A stretch of DNA of 64,000 nt, taken from NCBI GenBank assembly GCA_004194705.1, contig SADC01000064.1, positions 228,276 through 292,275 of the forward strand, in the 5' to 3' direction. The position numbers and the translations under genes are program-made. Source of the DNA: Ditylenchus dipsaci (taxonomy: Eukaryota; Nematoda; Chromadorea; Rhabditida; Anguinidae). Position 1 is the first letter of the stretch, and each line of letters opens with the position of its first letter. Below the pieces are notes generated by a model. That model was not told the DNA's origin. It saw nothing but the letters and a program-made list of their open reading frames with translations, and searched no databases. Of the stretch, positions 1 through 11,182 are shown in pieces.

Positions 1-261
1 TGGGGTCAAGGTTAATTGAGTGGTGGGGATATAGGTAAATTTAGCCCCGAAAAATGTTAAAATTCTGCATTAAACGCATAGTTTAGTACACAAAGCCATT
101 ACCGTGTTAAAAAACGCATATATAATCTAAACGTAGAAAAGACACCCGTAATGTCAATAATAACTTAAATTTCTCAAAATTTATCCAGTTGGAGTCATAT
201 AGTGTATAGACTGGTACCTGAAAATGCAATTTTTCAATAAATTTAAAAAAAGCGAACTTAC

Positions 262-492
262 CATCGCCCAGGTTGGAATTTGTTCCAGAAGGGTGAGGCA
301 CCTTCTGTAGTTTCAGCATCTCCACTCCCTCCAAACTTGTTGTATTTAGTGTGTAGCAGTTTGTAGGGGTCCGAGGAAGAGGAGGAATTGACTAATTTCA
401 AAGGTTTCCAACTGTGTTTCGGCTTCACTGGCTGTTGTTGGGAGGTAGGTGGGGGCTCGCTGGTGGTGTACCTGGGATGAAAATCCGATCGC
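262..492 (-). CDS. Exon-like segment, host gene of unknown function
   Basis: The minus strand is open from a good acceptor (CAATTCAG, ending at 493) to a good donor (GTAAGT, 261-256). The reading frame is rich in Pro, Ser, Gln and Lys and ends with the phrase SPFWNKFQPGRW. The next exon-like block upstream (549-741) contains a similar PFWQRL phrase, which suggests a repeated motif within one gene. The phases of the two blocks do not join cleanly with the sites I can see, so an exon is missing, a different site is used, or the gene is damaged. Downstream exons would lie outside the window. I do not recognise the family. Confidence 0.4.
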
Positions 493-548
493 CTGAATTG
501 CAAACACATTTTTAAAAGCATTTATAATTAAAGTTGTTGTTGTTTCAC

Positions 549-741
549 AAAACTGACGCATGATTAGGTTGGGTGTGTGAAAGGTGTAGTCCAGGTCTAG
601 ATCATCCTGCTCCGTCGACACATCAGATATTTGTGGTTCAGCCTCCGGCCAAATAGTTGGCTGAGCTGTGGTGGTGGTGGTCATTATTGCTGGTTTAGTG
701 GTCTTGCGGGTCAATAGGCGTTGCCAGAAAGGAACGTATTT
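549..741 (-). CDS. Exon-like segment upstream of the 262-492 block
   Basis: The acceptor ATTTGCAG ends at 742, and the open frame starts KYVPFWQRLLTRKTTKPA, then runs through a Thr run into an acidic Asp/Glu stretch. The likely donor is GTGAAA beginning at 548. Joined to the 262-492 block this gives a stop, so the exact splice is unresolved. The composition is unlike the surrounding repeats, which supports real coding origin. Function unknown. Confidence 0.35.
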
Positions 742-971
742 CTGCAAATAAATTAGGATTCTTTTGGATTATTGGCAGGCCAATAAATTTTCAGCGATTA
801 AATATAGCCGTAAATAAAATATTAAATCCCGTGGCCTGCCGATAACTGAAAAAAACCCAAATTAGTTTTTTCTGTATCGGCTAATAACTTGGTTACCGGT
901 GTTCGAAAAGCTAACGGTTTTTAAGCAGCCGGTTAGACATCAAGTCTTTTTTAAACTATTCCGAGGTACAT

Positions 972-2103
972 AACTGGTATACCCCAGCACTAAAAACTGG
1001 TATACCCCAGCACTAAAAACTGGTATAACCCCAGCACTCAAGTTCAGTGTACGCTTCAGCACTTTTCAATAATTTGATGTTGCAGGCTCCATGGCACTTG
1101 CTCGAGATGGACGTGAAAAGTCTTTACGTTGAACTATTTCCGAATTGGATAGATTAGCGGCAAATGAGGACAACTTTCTAGCTTTTCTAAATCTTCATCG
1201 TGTTGTACCGCTGGATCGTGTGTGTCTCAAATGCGACAAGCCAGGGATGACTATTTAGAAAAGGAAAAATATGTAAGAACATGTTTTTTTCTATTTCATT
1301 GTTATTTCCCGTGTCTTGTCTTTGCTTTAGGCAAGTCCGATTTCGGTGTGGAAAACGTGTAGCTCTTACTGGAAAACCGTGCAACGGGGAAATTGGATTA
1401 CTGAAGGAGACTTTTTTGCAAGGATCTAAGGCGCCTATTCTTGTAATACTGAAGTTCATCTATCTTTGGTCACTTTTTATCCCCAGATTTTTCTCACTAT
1501 TATTATGATTAAATTTCAGGCTTTCAAACATGGAACTACAAAAATATGTGACGAAATCGGGCTAAGCAATGATGCAGCTCGAAAATGGGTCGTTTTTGCC
1601 GTAGAGCAGTTTATCAGGAAATGGTTGTCAATGGCAATGCGATTGGAGGTCTTGGCGATGTGGTATGATGTCGCGAAGTTTTCAAGTTTTTGATTAAATG
1701 ACTTAGGTTGAGATAGATGAATCAAAGTTCGGTAAACGAAAATACAACAGAGGCAAACGTATCAGAGATAAACGTATTTATATTTTCTACATTTTAAATT
1801 TGATGTTAAATGTGTTTTTAGCTCCATCAATGCTAAGGGGGATAGTTTATCAAAGTTCAATTTGAAGATGGATCTGTTTTCAACTATTTTAAGCGTGATT
1901 GGAAAGCATCTGTTCGCCTCCTACCATACATCTAAGATTAACGTGATATATATGTGACGCATTGTTCTTAACGTGTAATAAAGAAGATAAATCTGAAATT
2001 ATGTTTCATTGCGCGCTTCAATTTCCAAATTGTAAGGTATATACCAGTTTTGAGGGCTGGGGGTATACCAGTTTTGAGTGCAGGGGGTATACCAGTTTTG
2101 ATT
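972..2103 (+). mobile_element. Merlin-like DNA transposon, decayed
   Basis: The two ends are inverted copies of a threefold tandem unit containing ACTGGTATACCCCAGCACT (left 972-1040, right about 2036-2103). The interior carries a spliced, broken IS1595/Merlin-type transposase. I found no clear 8-9 bp target duplication next to the outermost units. Triplicated units at both ends are a feature shared with several non-coding foldbacks in this window. Confidence 0.75.
1144..1960 (+). pseudogene. Merlin/IS1595-family transposase remnant
   Basis: At least four exon blocks can be seen. The first (about 1144-1260) ends in a zinc-ribbon-like phrase, CLKCDKPGM. The second (1331-1468) continues with FRCGKR and an IYLWS phrase typical of this family, and is followed by a 51-base intron ending AAATTTCAG. 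The third (1520 onward) reads AFKHGTTKICDEIGLS, a helix-turn-helix-like part. The fourth (from 1707 after CTTAG) encodes VEIDESKFGKRKYNRGKR, the diagnostic first-Asp block of the DDE core in IS1595/Merlin transposases. A stop lies at the end of block one, phases fail between blocks two and three, and no clear downstream Asp/Glu blocks are readable after about 1800. It is therefore a dead copy. The family call rests mainly on the VEIDESKFGKRKYNRG motif. Confidence 0.8.
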
Positions 2104-2303
2104 TCATTGAAATTGTTTCATTAATTTCATTAAAATTGCTGTCTCTAAAGTGTATTTTTTTGTAAATTGGACAATGAGTACTTGAGAAAATCTAAAAGTG
2201 ACTACTTTGAACGATAAGAGATCAATAATCGAGGTTGTCCAAAATGAAAGAACCGAATTTCTTAATTAGAGGGTACTTTGAACTACAAGCTCATATTCTC
2301 GAA

Positions 2304-2592
2304 TGTTTTAACTCTTCATTGCCGAGTTTGAGAGAACCAAAAATAAATGTAGTGAACAGAAGAGAAGACAGGGTGAGGTAAGGCAATTGGAGCTAAAGCA
2401 GTGAAGGTGGAACAACCAATTAGCCGGTTGAAAGCTGAGAGTGCGTTTGCTTTTTACAGTCATCGTATGGAACAGAATTCTGATGATCGTGCAGTGCTTA
2501 GACTTGCCGATGCACTGCACGAATATTTTTACAAAGATAGTCGAAAAAAACACATACAGGATAATGCAAATGTACAGGAGAAAAAAAACTAG
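2304..2592 (+). CDS. Coding-like segment, unidentified
   Basis: Two adjacent open stretches look protein-coding. The first has a charged, coiled-coil-like frame (AEFERTKNKCSEQKRRQGE). The second, from about 2398, contains VEQPISRLKAESAFAFYSHR and LADALHEYFYKDSRKKH and ends at TAA 2590-2592. They lie in different frames separated by about 25-30 bases, too short for a normal intron, so a frameshift or gene remnant is likely. The segment lies just outside the left end of the TACAGGGTG element at 2658. No family is recognised. Confidence 0.3.
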
Positions 2593-3309
2593 TTACTTTG
2601 AAAAAGACGTTTTTGATTGGGGTTCTTGGTCATTAAAGCAAAAACTTTCGATTAGTGTACAGGGTGAACCAAAAAAAAACCCTGAGCTTTGACGGCGCCG
2701 TAAGGCCAGTTTCAATTATGGTTTTGTTGCCAATAATATGTCAATAATGCTCTAACGAATGGTATATTAACATTGAAAAACTGAAAAAAATATTATTGAT
2801 AAATAATCAGAACAAAAACCTGAACCTCGATTTCAAATTTTCAGTTTTTGTAGAAGTAACATGTGGTCAAAACACTCATCGAGTTTCAAGTGCTGTAACA
2901 ATATCTTCACATTTTGTTGTAGCGCAGCTCAAGAGATACAAAACCAACTTTACGGAAAAAAATTTGAAAATGAAGATGTTGAAATATGGTCTTTTGAAAA
3001 AAAATCATTTAATAACCAAATACCGCTCTTTTCGAATTTCAGTCATTTTTTAACGTGGTCACTTTTTTCAAAGGTCATATCTCATCACTTAAATTTTCAG
3101 TTTTTTTTATATAAAGTGTGTTCTGTAGCTTTTGAGCTGCGCTTTGACGTAGTGTTAAAATTTTGTTACAGTGCTAAAAACTTGATCAAACTTTTGATCA
3201 GTGAAGTGATAAAAAAGATTATTTTAACGTTTTAAAATGACTTCACAAAAGAATCTACATAAGTTTTATATACCAGTCGAGAGAAGAAAAGGGCTACAAA
3301 ACAATGTGT

Positions 3310-3832
3310 GTTGGAATCAGTGTTTTCATAATTCACACTGACAGTGACACTGACATTGACACTGACATGTCAGTTTAGCGAACCTGACATTTTTAAAAGT
3401 GGTCGTAGACATTAAAAAAGTTGTCTTTTCGAAATTCTGTAAAGTGTGTTAGACAGCTGACGAATTTCTGATTGAAAAGGGTGTTATCAGAGTTTTGACC
3501 TGTCTTTGAAAAAAAGTGCAAAAAAGTGTCAGTTTCATTTTTAATGTCATTTTAGCAAATAGAGCCTAAACTGACACTGACATTTTTTCGCTAAACTGAC
3601 ATTAAAAATGAAACTGACACTTACTTTTTCACACTTTTTTTCAAAGACGGGTCAAAAATCTGATAACACCTTTCTCAATCAAAAATTCGTCAGCTTTCTA
3701 ACGCACTTTGCAGAAATTTAAAAAAAAAGACTCTTTTTATGTCTACGACCACTTTTAAAAAATGTCAGGTTCGCTAAACTGACATGTCAGTGTCAATGTC
3801 ACTGTCAGTGTGAATTATGAAAAGACTGGTTG
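3310..3832. repeat. Foldback (about 245-bp arms) with GACACTGACA repeats
   Basis: The left arm (3310 to about 3565) and right arm (about 3590-3832) are reverse complements. Both have tandem CACTGACAGTGAC-like units at the outer ends and TGTCAGTTTC units near the centre. No coding signal was seen. Confidence 0.75.
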
Positions 3833-3902
3833 GAATATTATTAATGAAAAAAAATCAACATTAAAAGTTACCCTGTCACCACCCAGTACGGGTACGTGAC
3901 AC

Positions 3903-4009
3903 AATATCCCCGCCGCCACAATATCCCGGCCACAATATCCCCGGCCACAATATCCCCGGCCACAATATCCCGAGGCCACAATATCCTCACAGTCACAATA
4001 TCCATGGAC
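3903..4009 (+). repeat. Minisatellite, unit CGGCCACAATATCCC
   Basis: About seven units of 15-17 bases with variable linkers. Inverted copies (GGGATATTGTGGCCGG) occur at 6297-6347, on the other side of the enclosing element, so the array may once have been part of terminal inverted repeats. Confidence 0.75.
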
Positions 4010-4279
4010 AAATGTAGTGGTTCGAATCTTTCTGAGTTCACACTTTTTCATTTTCTGGGATTTATATCTCAATCAGTCTGAGGCTCTTGGTAATTTCACA
4101 AAAAATCATTAGCCCTTTGTTTGAACATTAGTAAAGTGTTTTATTCATGAAGTATATCATATTAACAAACAATGAGAACAATTGTATCATTCCAGTGATC
4201 CATAACAAACTTGTGAGCTAATCCTCTAAGGTATTTTGTAGGGTGTTTTTATTATTTCTGGTAAAATCGCCCAAATGGC

Positions 4280-5080
4280 ATAGTTTTACTTACAAACTAT
4301 TTTTAGATTTTCTAAAGTAGTGCATGTAAAAGTTTTGTGAAGCCAAAACATAATGAAAAAAGTTTGCCCAGGTGGACATCCAGATTGACCACTTGTATGC
4401 GGATATGTAATTAGTTTCCTTATTTGAACCTGTCTTTTGGGTTTTTCAGTCTGAATTTTTAGTCTGAACCAAGCAAACCAAGTGGTCGTCCATTTGGATA
4501 AAAAAATCAATTTTTTTTATCTTTTCAGGTTTGACAACCTGTTTTCTGGACTGATCCGGACACGCTGAAGAGGGTTTGATAGTGGTAAGATGCCGTTTTG
4601 TAGGGTATTTTTTGAGTTTTGGTAAAATCGAGCTTTGGTAAAATCAGTCATCTTCCAATACTCGAAAAATGCTATACAAAAACCTTGTTTAACTATCATC
4701 AAACCATCTTTGGCGTGCCCGAATTAGTCTAGAAAACAGGTTTTAGATCATGGAAAACGTAAAAATTTGTTGATCCAAGTGGACGACCACTTGGTTTAGT
4801 CGGTACATGGAGTATCCAGTAGAACTGAAGTTGGATCATAGAAAAACATTTTAAATTTTAAAAGTTCATAAGGAAATCATTAAAAGACGGAAATATTACT
4901 ACCCGGGTACCACTACACTACCTGAGTTCTCCAACCTGGGTACGACTACATGGGTACAAAACCAAGTGGTCGTCCACTTGGAGCAAATTTTTTTTTACGT
5001 TTTTCATGCTCCAAAAACTATTTTCTGGACTAATTCGGGCATGCTGAAGAGGGTTTGATAATAGTAAAATTAGGTTTTGT
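4280..5080. repeat. Dispersed repeat with palindrome CCAAGTGGTCGTCCACTTGG
   Basis: Copies of a roughly 100-base repeat containing this 20-base palindrome followed by GTTTTCTGGACTAATTCGGGC and a GAAGAGGGTTTGATAGTGG block occur in both orientations near 4480-4600, 4700-4800 and 4960-5080. Further copies lie at 5930-6030, 44315-44340 and 44975-45100. No protein is encoded. Confidence 0.6.
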
Positions 5081-5169
5081 ATGGTATTTGTTGAGTATTG
5101 GGACAAAATTGATTTTACGAAAACTCGGTTGCACCAAAACTCGAAGAATACCCTAGAAAACGGCGGTTT

Positions 5170-5940
5170 ACCGGGTGTCCCAAAAATACCCGACGGATTT
5201 TTAAACGGCTTTTTTAAGCTGCTTCTTGCATCCAAAAATTTTTCAATGATATCATTTTGTAGCTCTTTCCTTCCTTTTCGAATAATGTATAAAGTTTCAT
5301 TAGAATATTTCAGAAAAGCCATTATTTGGCTACAAACACATGTGAGGTCATTTTAGGATGTTGATAGGCATTTTTATTACTTTAACTGATCAAAATTTTA
5401 ATTGGAAGTTCAAGGCGACAGCAAAAAAGAGCACCATGATGTAGCGTAGTTCAAAAGCTACAAAACCCACATTACACAGTAGCTTTTAAAAATCTGGGTG
5501 TTGAGATATGGCTTCTTTGAAAAAATTAATATCTTGAAAAATGTCCAAAATCGAATTTTCTCCAAATTTTTTGGAATTTTAGTCACTTTTTCAAGATATA
5601 ATTTTTTTCAAAAAAGCCATATCTCAACACCCAGATTTTTAAAAACTACTGTGTAACGTGGGTTTTGTAGCTCTTGAACTGCGCTACATTATGGTGCTCT
5701 TATTTTGCTGTAGCCTTGAATTTCCAATTGAAATTTTGATCAGTTAAAGTGATAAAAATGCCTATGAACATCCTAAAATGACCAAATATTCTGATGAAAC
5801 TTTATATACCATTCGAAAGAAGAAGAAAAGAGCTACAAAATTATATCATTGAAATAATTTTTGGATGCAAGAATCATCTTAAAAAAGCCGTTTAAAAATC
5901 AGTCGGGTATTTTTGGGACACCCGGTACAATTAACAAACC
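5170..5940. repeat. Foldback with about 370-bp arms
   Basis: The sequence from CCGGGTGTCCCAAAAATACC near 5175 inward is repeated in reverse complement ending near 5940. The centre is near 5556. The arms are diverged by several substitutions and small indels. No coding content was found. Confidence 0.8.
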
Positions 5941-6568
5941 ATCTTCAGCATGCCCGAATTAGTCCAGATAAGAGGTTTGGGAAACTCAAAACGTAGAATT
6001 TTTTTCGATCCAAGTGGACGACCAGTTGGTTTTGTTGGTACATGGGAGATCCAGCAAAATTGTGGTCGGTTCATAGAAAAATGCTTGAATTAACATGTAA
6101 ACTTTTCAAGACAAAAATATAAAAATGACAAATTTTTGTGGATCATTTCGTGTGCGGATGAATTCGCTTAACGCCGTAGAAAGTAGGCTTAATAAAAATT
6201 AAAGTACTTAAATTTAAAAAAAACTATCTGCCAGCACCAGGGTTTGAACCTGTAACTTCAAAAATAAAACTACCACCCGTAGCTTCCTGCTGTTGTTCTG
6301 GGGATATTGTGGCCGGGGATATTGTGGCGCGGGATATTGTGTCCGTGTCCGATCCAGTGCCAGTCACTTCAACGAAAACTTTGAAATCGAGGTTAAGGTT
6401 TTTGTTCTGATTATTTATCAATAATATTTTTTCAGTTTTCCAATGTTAATATACCATTCGTTAGAGCATTGTTGGGGCTACAAAATGACATATCATTGAT
6501 AACAAAATCATAATTAAACTGGCCTCACGGCGCCGTCAAAGTTCAGGGTTTTTTTGGTTCACCCTGTA

Positions 6569-6962
6569 TAATATTGACAGCTTTGTTTGAAAACCTTCGA
6601 TATAAGTCTCGAAATAGTGTATATTTTTCCGGTCCCCGGGGCTACACTGTATCGAAAGTGGTCTGCAACAAAGGTAAATTATATCGAGGGTAATGTCTGC
6701 CTTAGCCTAAAGTGCTTAGTCTCGCCCACGATCATAGTTGCACGCGAAAAAAAATCGTGGGCCACGATAACCGAAATGGTCAAAAGTCAATATGAAGTCT
6801 GGCGAGGGCTTTATAATATTTACCGGGGTGACCATCTCTCGTTCCTCAGCCTCATTTCCATCTGGCTGGAGAGCTTTTTCAGAAGATAATCGGCTCCACA
6901 TCGGCCTTTTTGGTCGACCACTGGTCTACAGTTAACAACTATAAATATAAATGTACAAATAG
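6569..6962. other. No gene or element recognised
   Basis: Between the right end of the TACAGGGTG element and the terminal exon at 6963. Open frames here are short and have no recognisable family. On the minus strand this is the 3' flank of the 6963-15818 gene. Confidence 0.5.
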
Positions 6963-7128
6963 TTAGCCCACAGATTTGACTGCTGGTCTATTGTCTTTGG
7001 ATTGAGGGTGGGCTGCTTTGGATGGTGTTAGTGTGGAGTTGAGCAGCCTTGCTCCATTGCACACAGACGTTGAGTAGCACCTAGAGATCATCTGGTGGAT
7101 GTAGGCCTTGGCTCGGTAGGCGTCTTTC
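6963..7128 (-). CDS. Terminal exon of a six-exon (or longer) host gene
   Basis: The last coding exon follows acceptor CTTTTCAG and ends at TAA (6963-6965). It starts with one G that completes an Arg codon from the exon at 14122, then encodes 54 residues beginning KDAYRAKAYIHQMISRCYST and containing two Cys. The length (1 + 55 codons) fits the upstream phase exactly. Together the six exons found (15818-15687, 15639-15531, 14414-14344, 14287-14247, 14212-14122 and this one) encode about 200 residues. The order is a basic Ser/Arg/Ala-rich segment, then a short helical segment, then a Cys-rich region with eight Cys, then a basic tail. I do not recognise the family. The intron before this exon is 6993 bases long and consists largely of nested transposons. 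Confidence 0.75.
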
Positions 7129-7186
7129 CTGAAAAGTATATGATTTGGTTTGTATTCAAGGTATGTAATCAGGGTATGCTATAAAT

Positions 7187-10123
7187 CGGGCAAACCTTTT
7201 TCTTGCCGCAGAAATACATTTTTTTGCCGCTAATTTACTCTTTTTCTGCAGCAAATATGCATTCCGCCAATTTACTTTTTTGACGTAAAAATACTTTTTT
7301 CGCCGCAATTTTTTCTTCATTTTGCCGCAAATTTACTTTTTTTGCCGCAAAAATACTTTTTATTGTCGCCAATTCACTTTTTTATGCCGCAATTTTTTTT
7401 TTCGCCAATTTACTTTTTTTGCCGCAAATTTACTTTATTTTGCCGTAAATTCACTTTTTTCTGCCGCAACTTTTTTCTAGTAATGAATGTTGTTTTTGGA
7501 AGTCAATAACGCTGGATTTATTAATGGAGGCTCTTTGGGGTGAGCATGGACGTTCAAAGAGACACAGTTGCTGTGCGAAATACCTAGATCAACTAAAACT
7601 AAACTCTTCAGAACGTTTTAATCAATACCAGGATATCTTCATTTATCATACCTATTTTAAAAAACCGGTACATCTATCGTCCGTATAAAAATTCTAATAA
7701 AACCATATTTAGAAGTTGCTAGTTCAGATCCCTCTGGGTGCATGCTTTATGTTTTTAATATTTTATTTACGAGTTCGGTATCAAAATGATCCTGCAGGCT
7801 CTTGGCTCTTGGAACCCAAGTAGACTATCAGCGGTCACACAATTATTGAAGCTAATAACTACTTACGATTTTAAACCTGCTTTTTGTCAAAAAAAATCCG
7901 CTATTTTTGTAACTCATTTTTTATATCTTTTAATCTAACGATTCCTTGCTTATTTTCTATGTGCTTGCACAGCCCCGATGCAGCCTAGAACTTCATCCGA
8001 GAAAATGTTGCTACGCAAACAGAAGACTTTTTTAACCGTTCCTTACCAGAGCAAGCCTTCCCAAGCTACTCACATTCCTAAAGTAATTTTGATATAAAAA
8101 CATTTCCATCAGGTTTTTGTGCAGCTCTAAGTTTAGAAATTTGCTACCATCCTTTCAAAAGTCAATAAAATTGATAAAGCCATTAAAACACAAAGTATAA
8201 AAGTATAAGGCTTCTAGGTCGGGTTCTTTTATTTTGACAGTTATTTGAAGTAAATCGCAAAATTAAGACAGTTTCCGATGATAAAAGAATCCTGAAAACC
8301 GTTTCAATTAATTCATTGATATTTTTAGCCCAAGGACACTATAAGTTCAACTCAATCAATGAAAAAACATAAAATGTGCACTCAGTGGGATCCGAACCAG
8401 CGACGTTTAGATTAGTTTTAAGTTGAATTTTAAACATTTCCATGCGAGACTAGATACGCACGGTAGATGTGCCCTCCTATTAAGTGAATATCCTCAAAGG
8501 TACATTACTCTAAACAATTTCAAGCCACCTTTAACTAACTCAAGCTACTTCAAACAAACACGAACCACTAAACATCTAAAACAGCTCTGGGTACCCTAAA
8601 CTGCCCTGAACAACTTCAATCCAGCCTAAATAGTTGAAAATATTATAAAATTGAAAAGATTTGACATATTATAAATGTTAAAAATAGCTGATCCAGGGTG
8701 CATGCACGGCTACTGCTCATTTGGACACCCTCATTTGGGCAAACTAAACTTCGGCAAATCTTTTTTAGGCACGAATTTCAAGTATAATTTATTTTAAGAT
8801 TAAAAGCTGCGGTTTCTCAGATAGTTTTTCAAATAGTTTTCAAAGAAAAAGTAGGCATCAGGGTGGATCAGAAACCACCAGGTATCATAGTGAAAGAGTA
8901 CTACCTCTAGAATTAAATATTTTCGATTCAAGCAGAAGTAATGAAAAACCATGGTATCCTGTCCAAAATAGTAATATTTTAATGGTGTTATCATGGAAAA
9001 CATCGATTTTATGAACCAAATTTATCCCTATGAGAAATTGATAGAAGATATACGGTACGTACCTTGTTGGTACCCGAACAGACTAGGTAAGACCACCTCG
9101 ATACTATTATCTAAATAATGGGTTCTGCCATCGAAGAACAATTGCGAATGTTGTTCTAGAAGACTTCTAGAGGAATTATCACCAGCAGAGTTATACATCT
9201 TCAGTACAACTATTAGGACACCTAAACAAGAGTTTTCTCAGATACTTAAACTACAAGGTGTGAAATATAAATGTAAGCAGGAATTATTTCTGTGTTCGAA
9301 AGGCTATCTGTTGAGAATAATCAGTGTTTATATTTAAATCTGAAAAAAGCGTCAAAAACATAGATGACAGGCAGAAAAAGCGGCAAACCAGATAAATTAG
9401 CGGTAAAATAATTGAAAAAAGTTGCGGCAGAAAAAAGTAAATTCTCGGCAAAAAAGTATTTTTACGACAAAAAAAGTAAATTGGCGGAAAATTTATTTGC
9501 GGCAAAAAAAAGTAAACTTGCAGCAGAAAAAAGTGATTTGGGGACAACAAAAAGTCTTTCTGTGGCAAAAACAAGTATTGGCACTATTCTTGTTGGTACC
9601 CCCTTTCTCACATACATCGATGCAAAATAATCCCCCCAAATCATAGGATTTTTTTTCAAAATTTTTTAAGGTATTTTTTGAATTTTTTTGAACTGAAGAT
9701 CATTATTAATGCTTTTTATTGAATAATGGTGTGGTTAATTTAGCATGGACGAGTTCAAAGGATTCAATACGAAGCGTCTTTACGAAGTTCCTATGTTGAA
9801 CAATTCTGCTGGCGTCAGAAATATGCGGGTCCTGATATTATGTACAACTTATGGAGCCAAATAGCTGTTGAATATGCGTGCACGTAAATTGTTGTGACAG
9901 AAAAATGAAATAAAATGTTAGCGTTTACAAACATACCATGAGAAAAAGCATTAATAATGATCTTCAGTTCAAAAAAATTCAAAAAAATAGCTTAAAAAAT
10001 TTTGAAAAAAATCCTATGATTCGGGGGGGGGGGTACCAACAAGAATAGTGCCCAAGTATTTCTACGGCAAATTTTTTTTACGGCAGAAACAAGTCTTTTT
10101 GCGGCAAGAAAAAGGTTTGCCCC
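7187..10123. mobile_element. Foldback-type element with GCCGCAAATTTACTTTTTT arrays at both ends
   Basis: The outer inverted ends read GGGCAAACCTTTTTCTTGCCGC (left from 7187; right ending 10123, reverse complement). Just inside them lie tandem arrays of a degenerate 18-20 base phrase, GCCGCAAATTTACTTTTTT: about twelve units at 7195-7475, and the inverted phrase at 9365-9570 and 10060-10115. The roughly 1.9-kb interior (7480-9360) has no recognisable gene; it includes a tRNA-like B-box block near 8390. The right array is split by an inserted element at 9580-10052. The whole element lies inside the long intron of the host gene. Confidence 0.7.
9580..10052. mobile_element. hAT-type miniature element, 8-bp target duplication CAAGTATT
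   Basis: The ends read GGCACTATTCTTGTTGGTACC and its reverse complement. CAAGTATT occurs immediately outside both ends (9572-9579 and 10053-10060), an exact 8-bp duplication as made by hAT transposases. The inverted ends run about 130 bases inward. There is no coding capacity. It interrupts the right array of the 7187-10123 element. Confidence 0.8.
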
Positions 10124-10139
10124 TATAAATCTACTTTTT

Positions 10140-10908
10140 AAAGGGTAAAACGGAATTTTGCAGCTAATTCTCGTAATTTTGCAGCTAATTCTCGTAATTT
10201 TGCAGCTAATTTTTTTTTGCAGCTAATTCTCGTAATTTTGCAGCTAATTCTCGTAATTTTGCAGCTAATTCTCGTAATTTTGCAGCAAATTCTTGTTATC
10301 TTGCAGCAAATATGAGTGAATTTTGCGGGAATTCGAATTTCCTAGTCAAATGATGACTTGGATCGCTCAGCATCCCAGCCCGGAGTGGTCAGAAGCCCCT
10401 GAAAGTTGGTTTTTTGGGGTTTACTAAGGGGGGGGGTAAACTTTTTGCGAAAATTCGATTGGGCGGATCAGAATTCCGGTCCGATCGGCTTAATCGCTCA
10501 GAATTTCAGGTTTATGACGGTTTGGAGTGGTTCAGGGCGGAATTCTGAGCGATTAAGCCGATCGGACCGGAATTCTGATCCGCCCAATCGAATTTTCGCA
10601 AAAAGTTTACCCCCCTTTAGTAAACCCCCAAAAAACCAACTTTCAGGGGCTTCTGACCACTCCGGGCTGGGATGCTGAGCGATCCAAGTCATCATTTGAC
10701 TAGGAAATTCGAATTCCCGCAAAATTCACTCATATTTGCTGCAAGATTACAAGAATTTGCTGCAAAATTACGAGAATTAGCTGAAAAATTACGAGAATTA
10801 GCTGCAAAATTACGAGAATTAGCTGCAAAAAAAATTAGCTGCAAAATTACGAGAATTAGCTGCAAAATTACGAGAATTAGCTGCAAAATTCCGTTTTACC
10901 CCTTTTTA
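10140..10908. mobile_element. Near-perfect foldback with GCAGCTAATTCTCGTAATTTT arrays
   Basis: Reverse-complement arms meet near 10520. Each arm starts with AAAGGGTAAAACGGAATTTT and then carries about six to seven tandem units of GCAGCTAATTCTCGTAATTTT (left 10157-10300, right 10738-10893). A non-repeated inner arm follows, containing GAGTGGTCAGAAGCCCCTGA and a poly-G run. The inner arm is shared with the element at 44603-45428, whose outer tandem phrase is different. No gene. Confidence 0.85.
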
Positions 10909-11025
10909 AATCACACTTTTAATACAAAAACCCAAGAAATAGAATTTCCTAGTAAAATTTATGACCGGTCGTATAACTAACCATTTTCTAAAATGACGTC
11001 ATTTTCGGTCATTTTTAACGGTGAA

Positions 11026-11114
11026 TACAGTCTACTCTCGATGTAACATCATTCTCGACATAACACCGCCAATGGCCGGTCCCTTAAGCGGTGTTATATC
11101 GAGAGTGCACTGTA
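11026..11114. mobile_element. 89-bp miniature element, TACAGT...ACTGTA ends
   Basis: It starts TACAGTCTACTCTCGATGTA and ends CGAGAGTGCACTGTA. The ends are inverted and the body is mostly palindromic (GGTGTTATATCGAGAG). It belongs to the TACAGTC-ended group seen also at 13353, 32170, 44380 and 52201. Confidence 0.75.
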
Positions 11115-11182
11115 TCAAACAATGTCGAAAAAATTGTCAATATTTGCTATCTTCAAAGTTTTTAAAGGACCATACTTGTTGA

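Larger units (their letters stand above)
2658..6568. mobile_element. Long inverted-repeat element, TACAGGGTG ends
   Basis: The sequence starts TACAGGGTGAACC and ends GGTTCACCCTGTA. The inverted ends extend about 200 bases inward (left to about 2850, right from about 6375) and include a matching GACGGCGCCGT block. The TA-flanked CAGGGTG end is of mariner/Tc type. No transposase was found inside. The interior holds two large foldbacks (3310-3832, 5170-5940), a minisatellite (3903-4009) and inverted minisatellite copies (6297-6347), so it looks like a composite nest. Confidence 0.7.

Noticed and set aside
10157..10893. CRISPR-like array (regular repeats GCAGCTAATTCTCG with short spacers)
   Set aside because: The units are directly adjacent, are mirrored in the opposite arm and lie in a eukaryotic foldback; there are no unique spacers and no cas genes.
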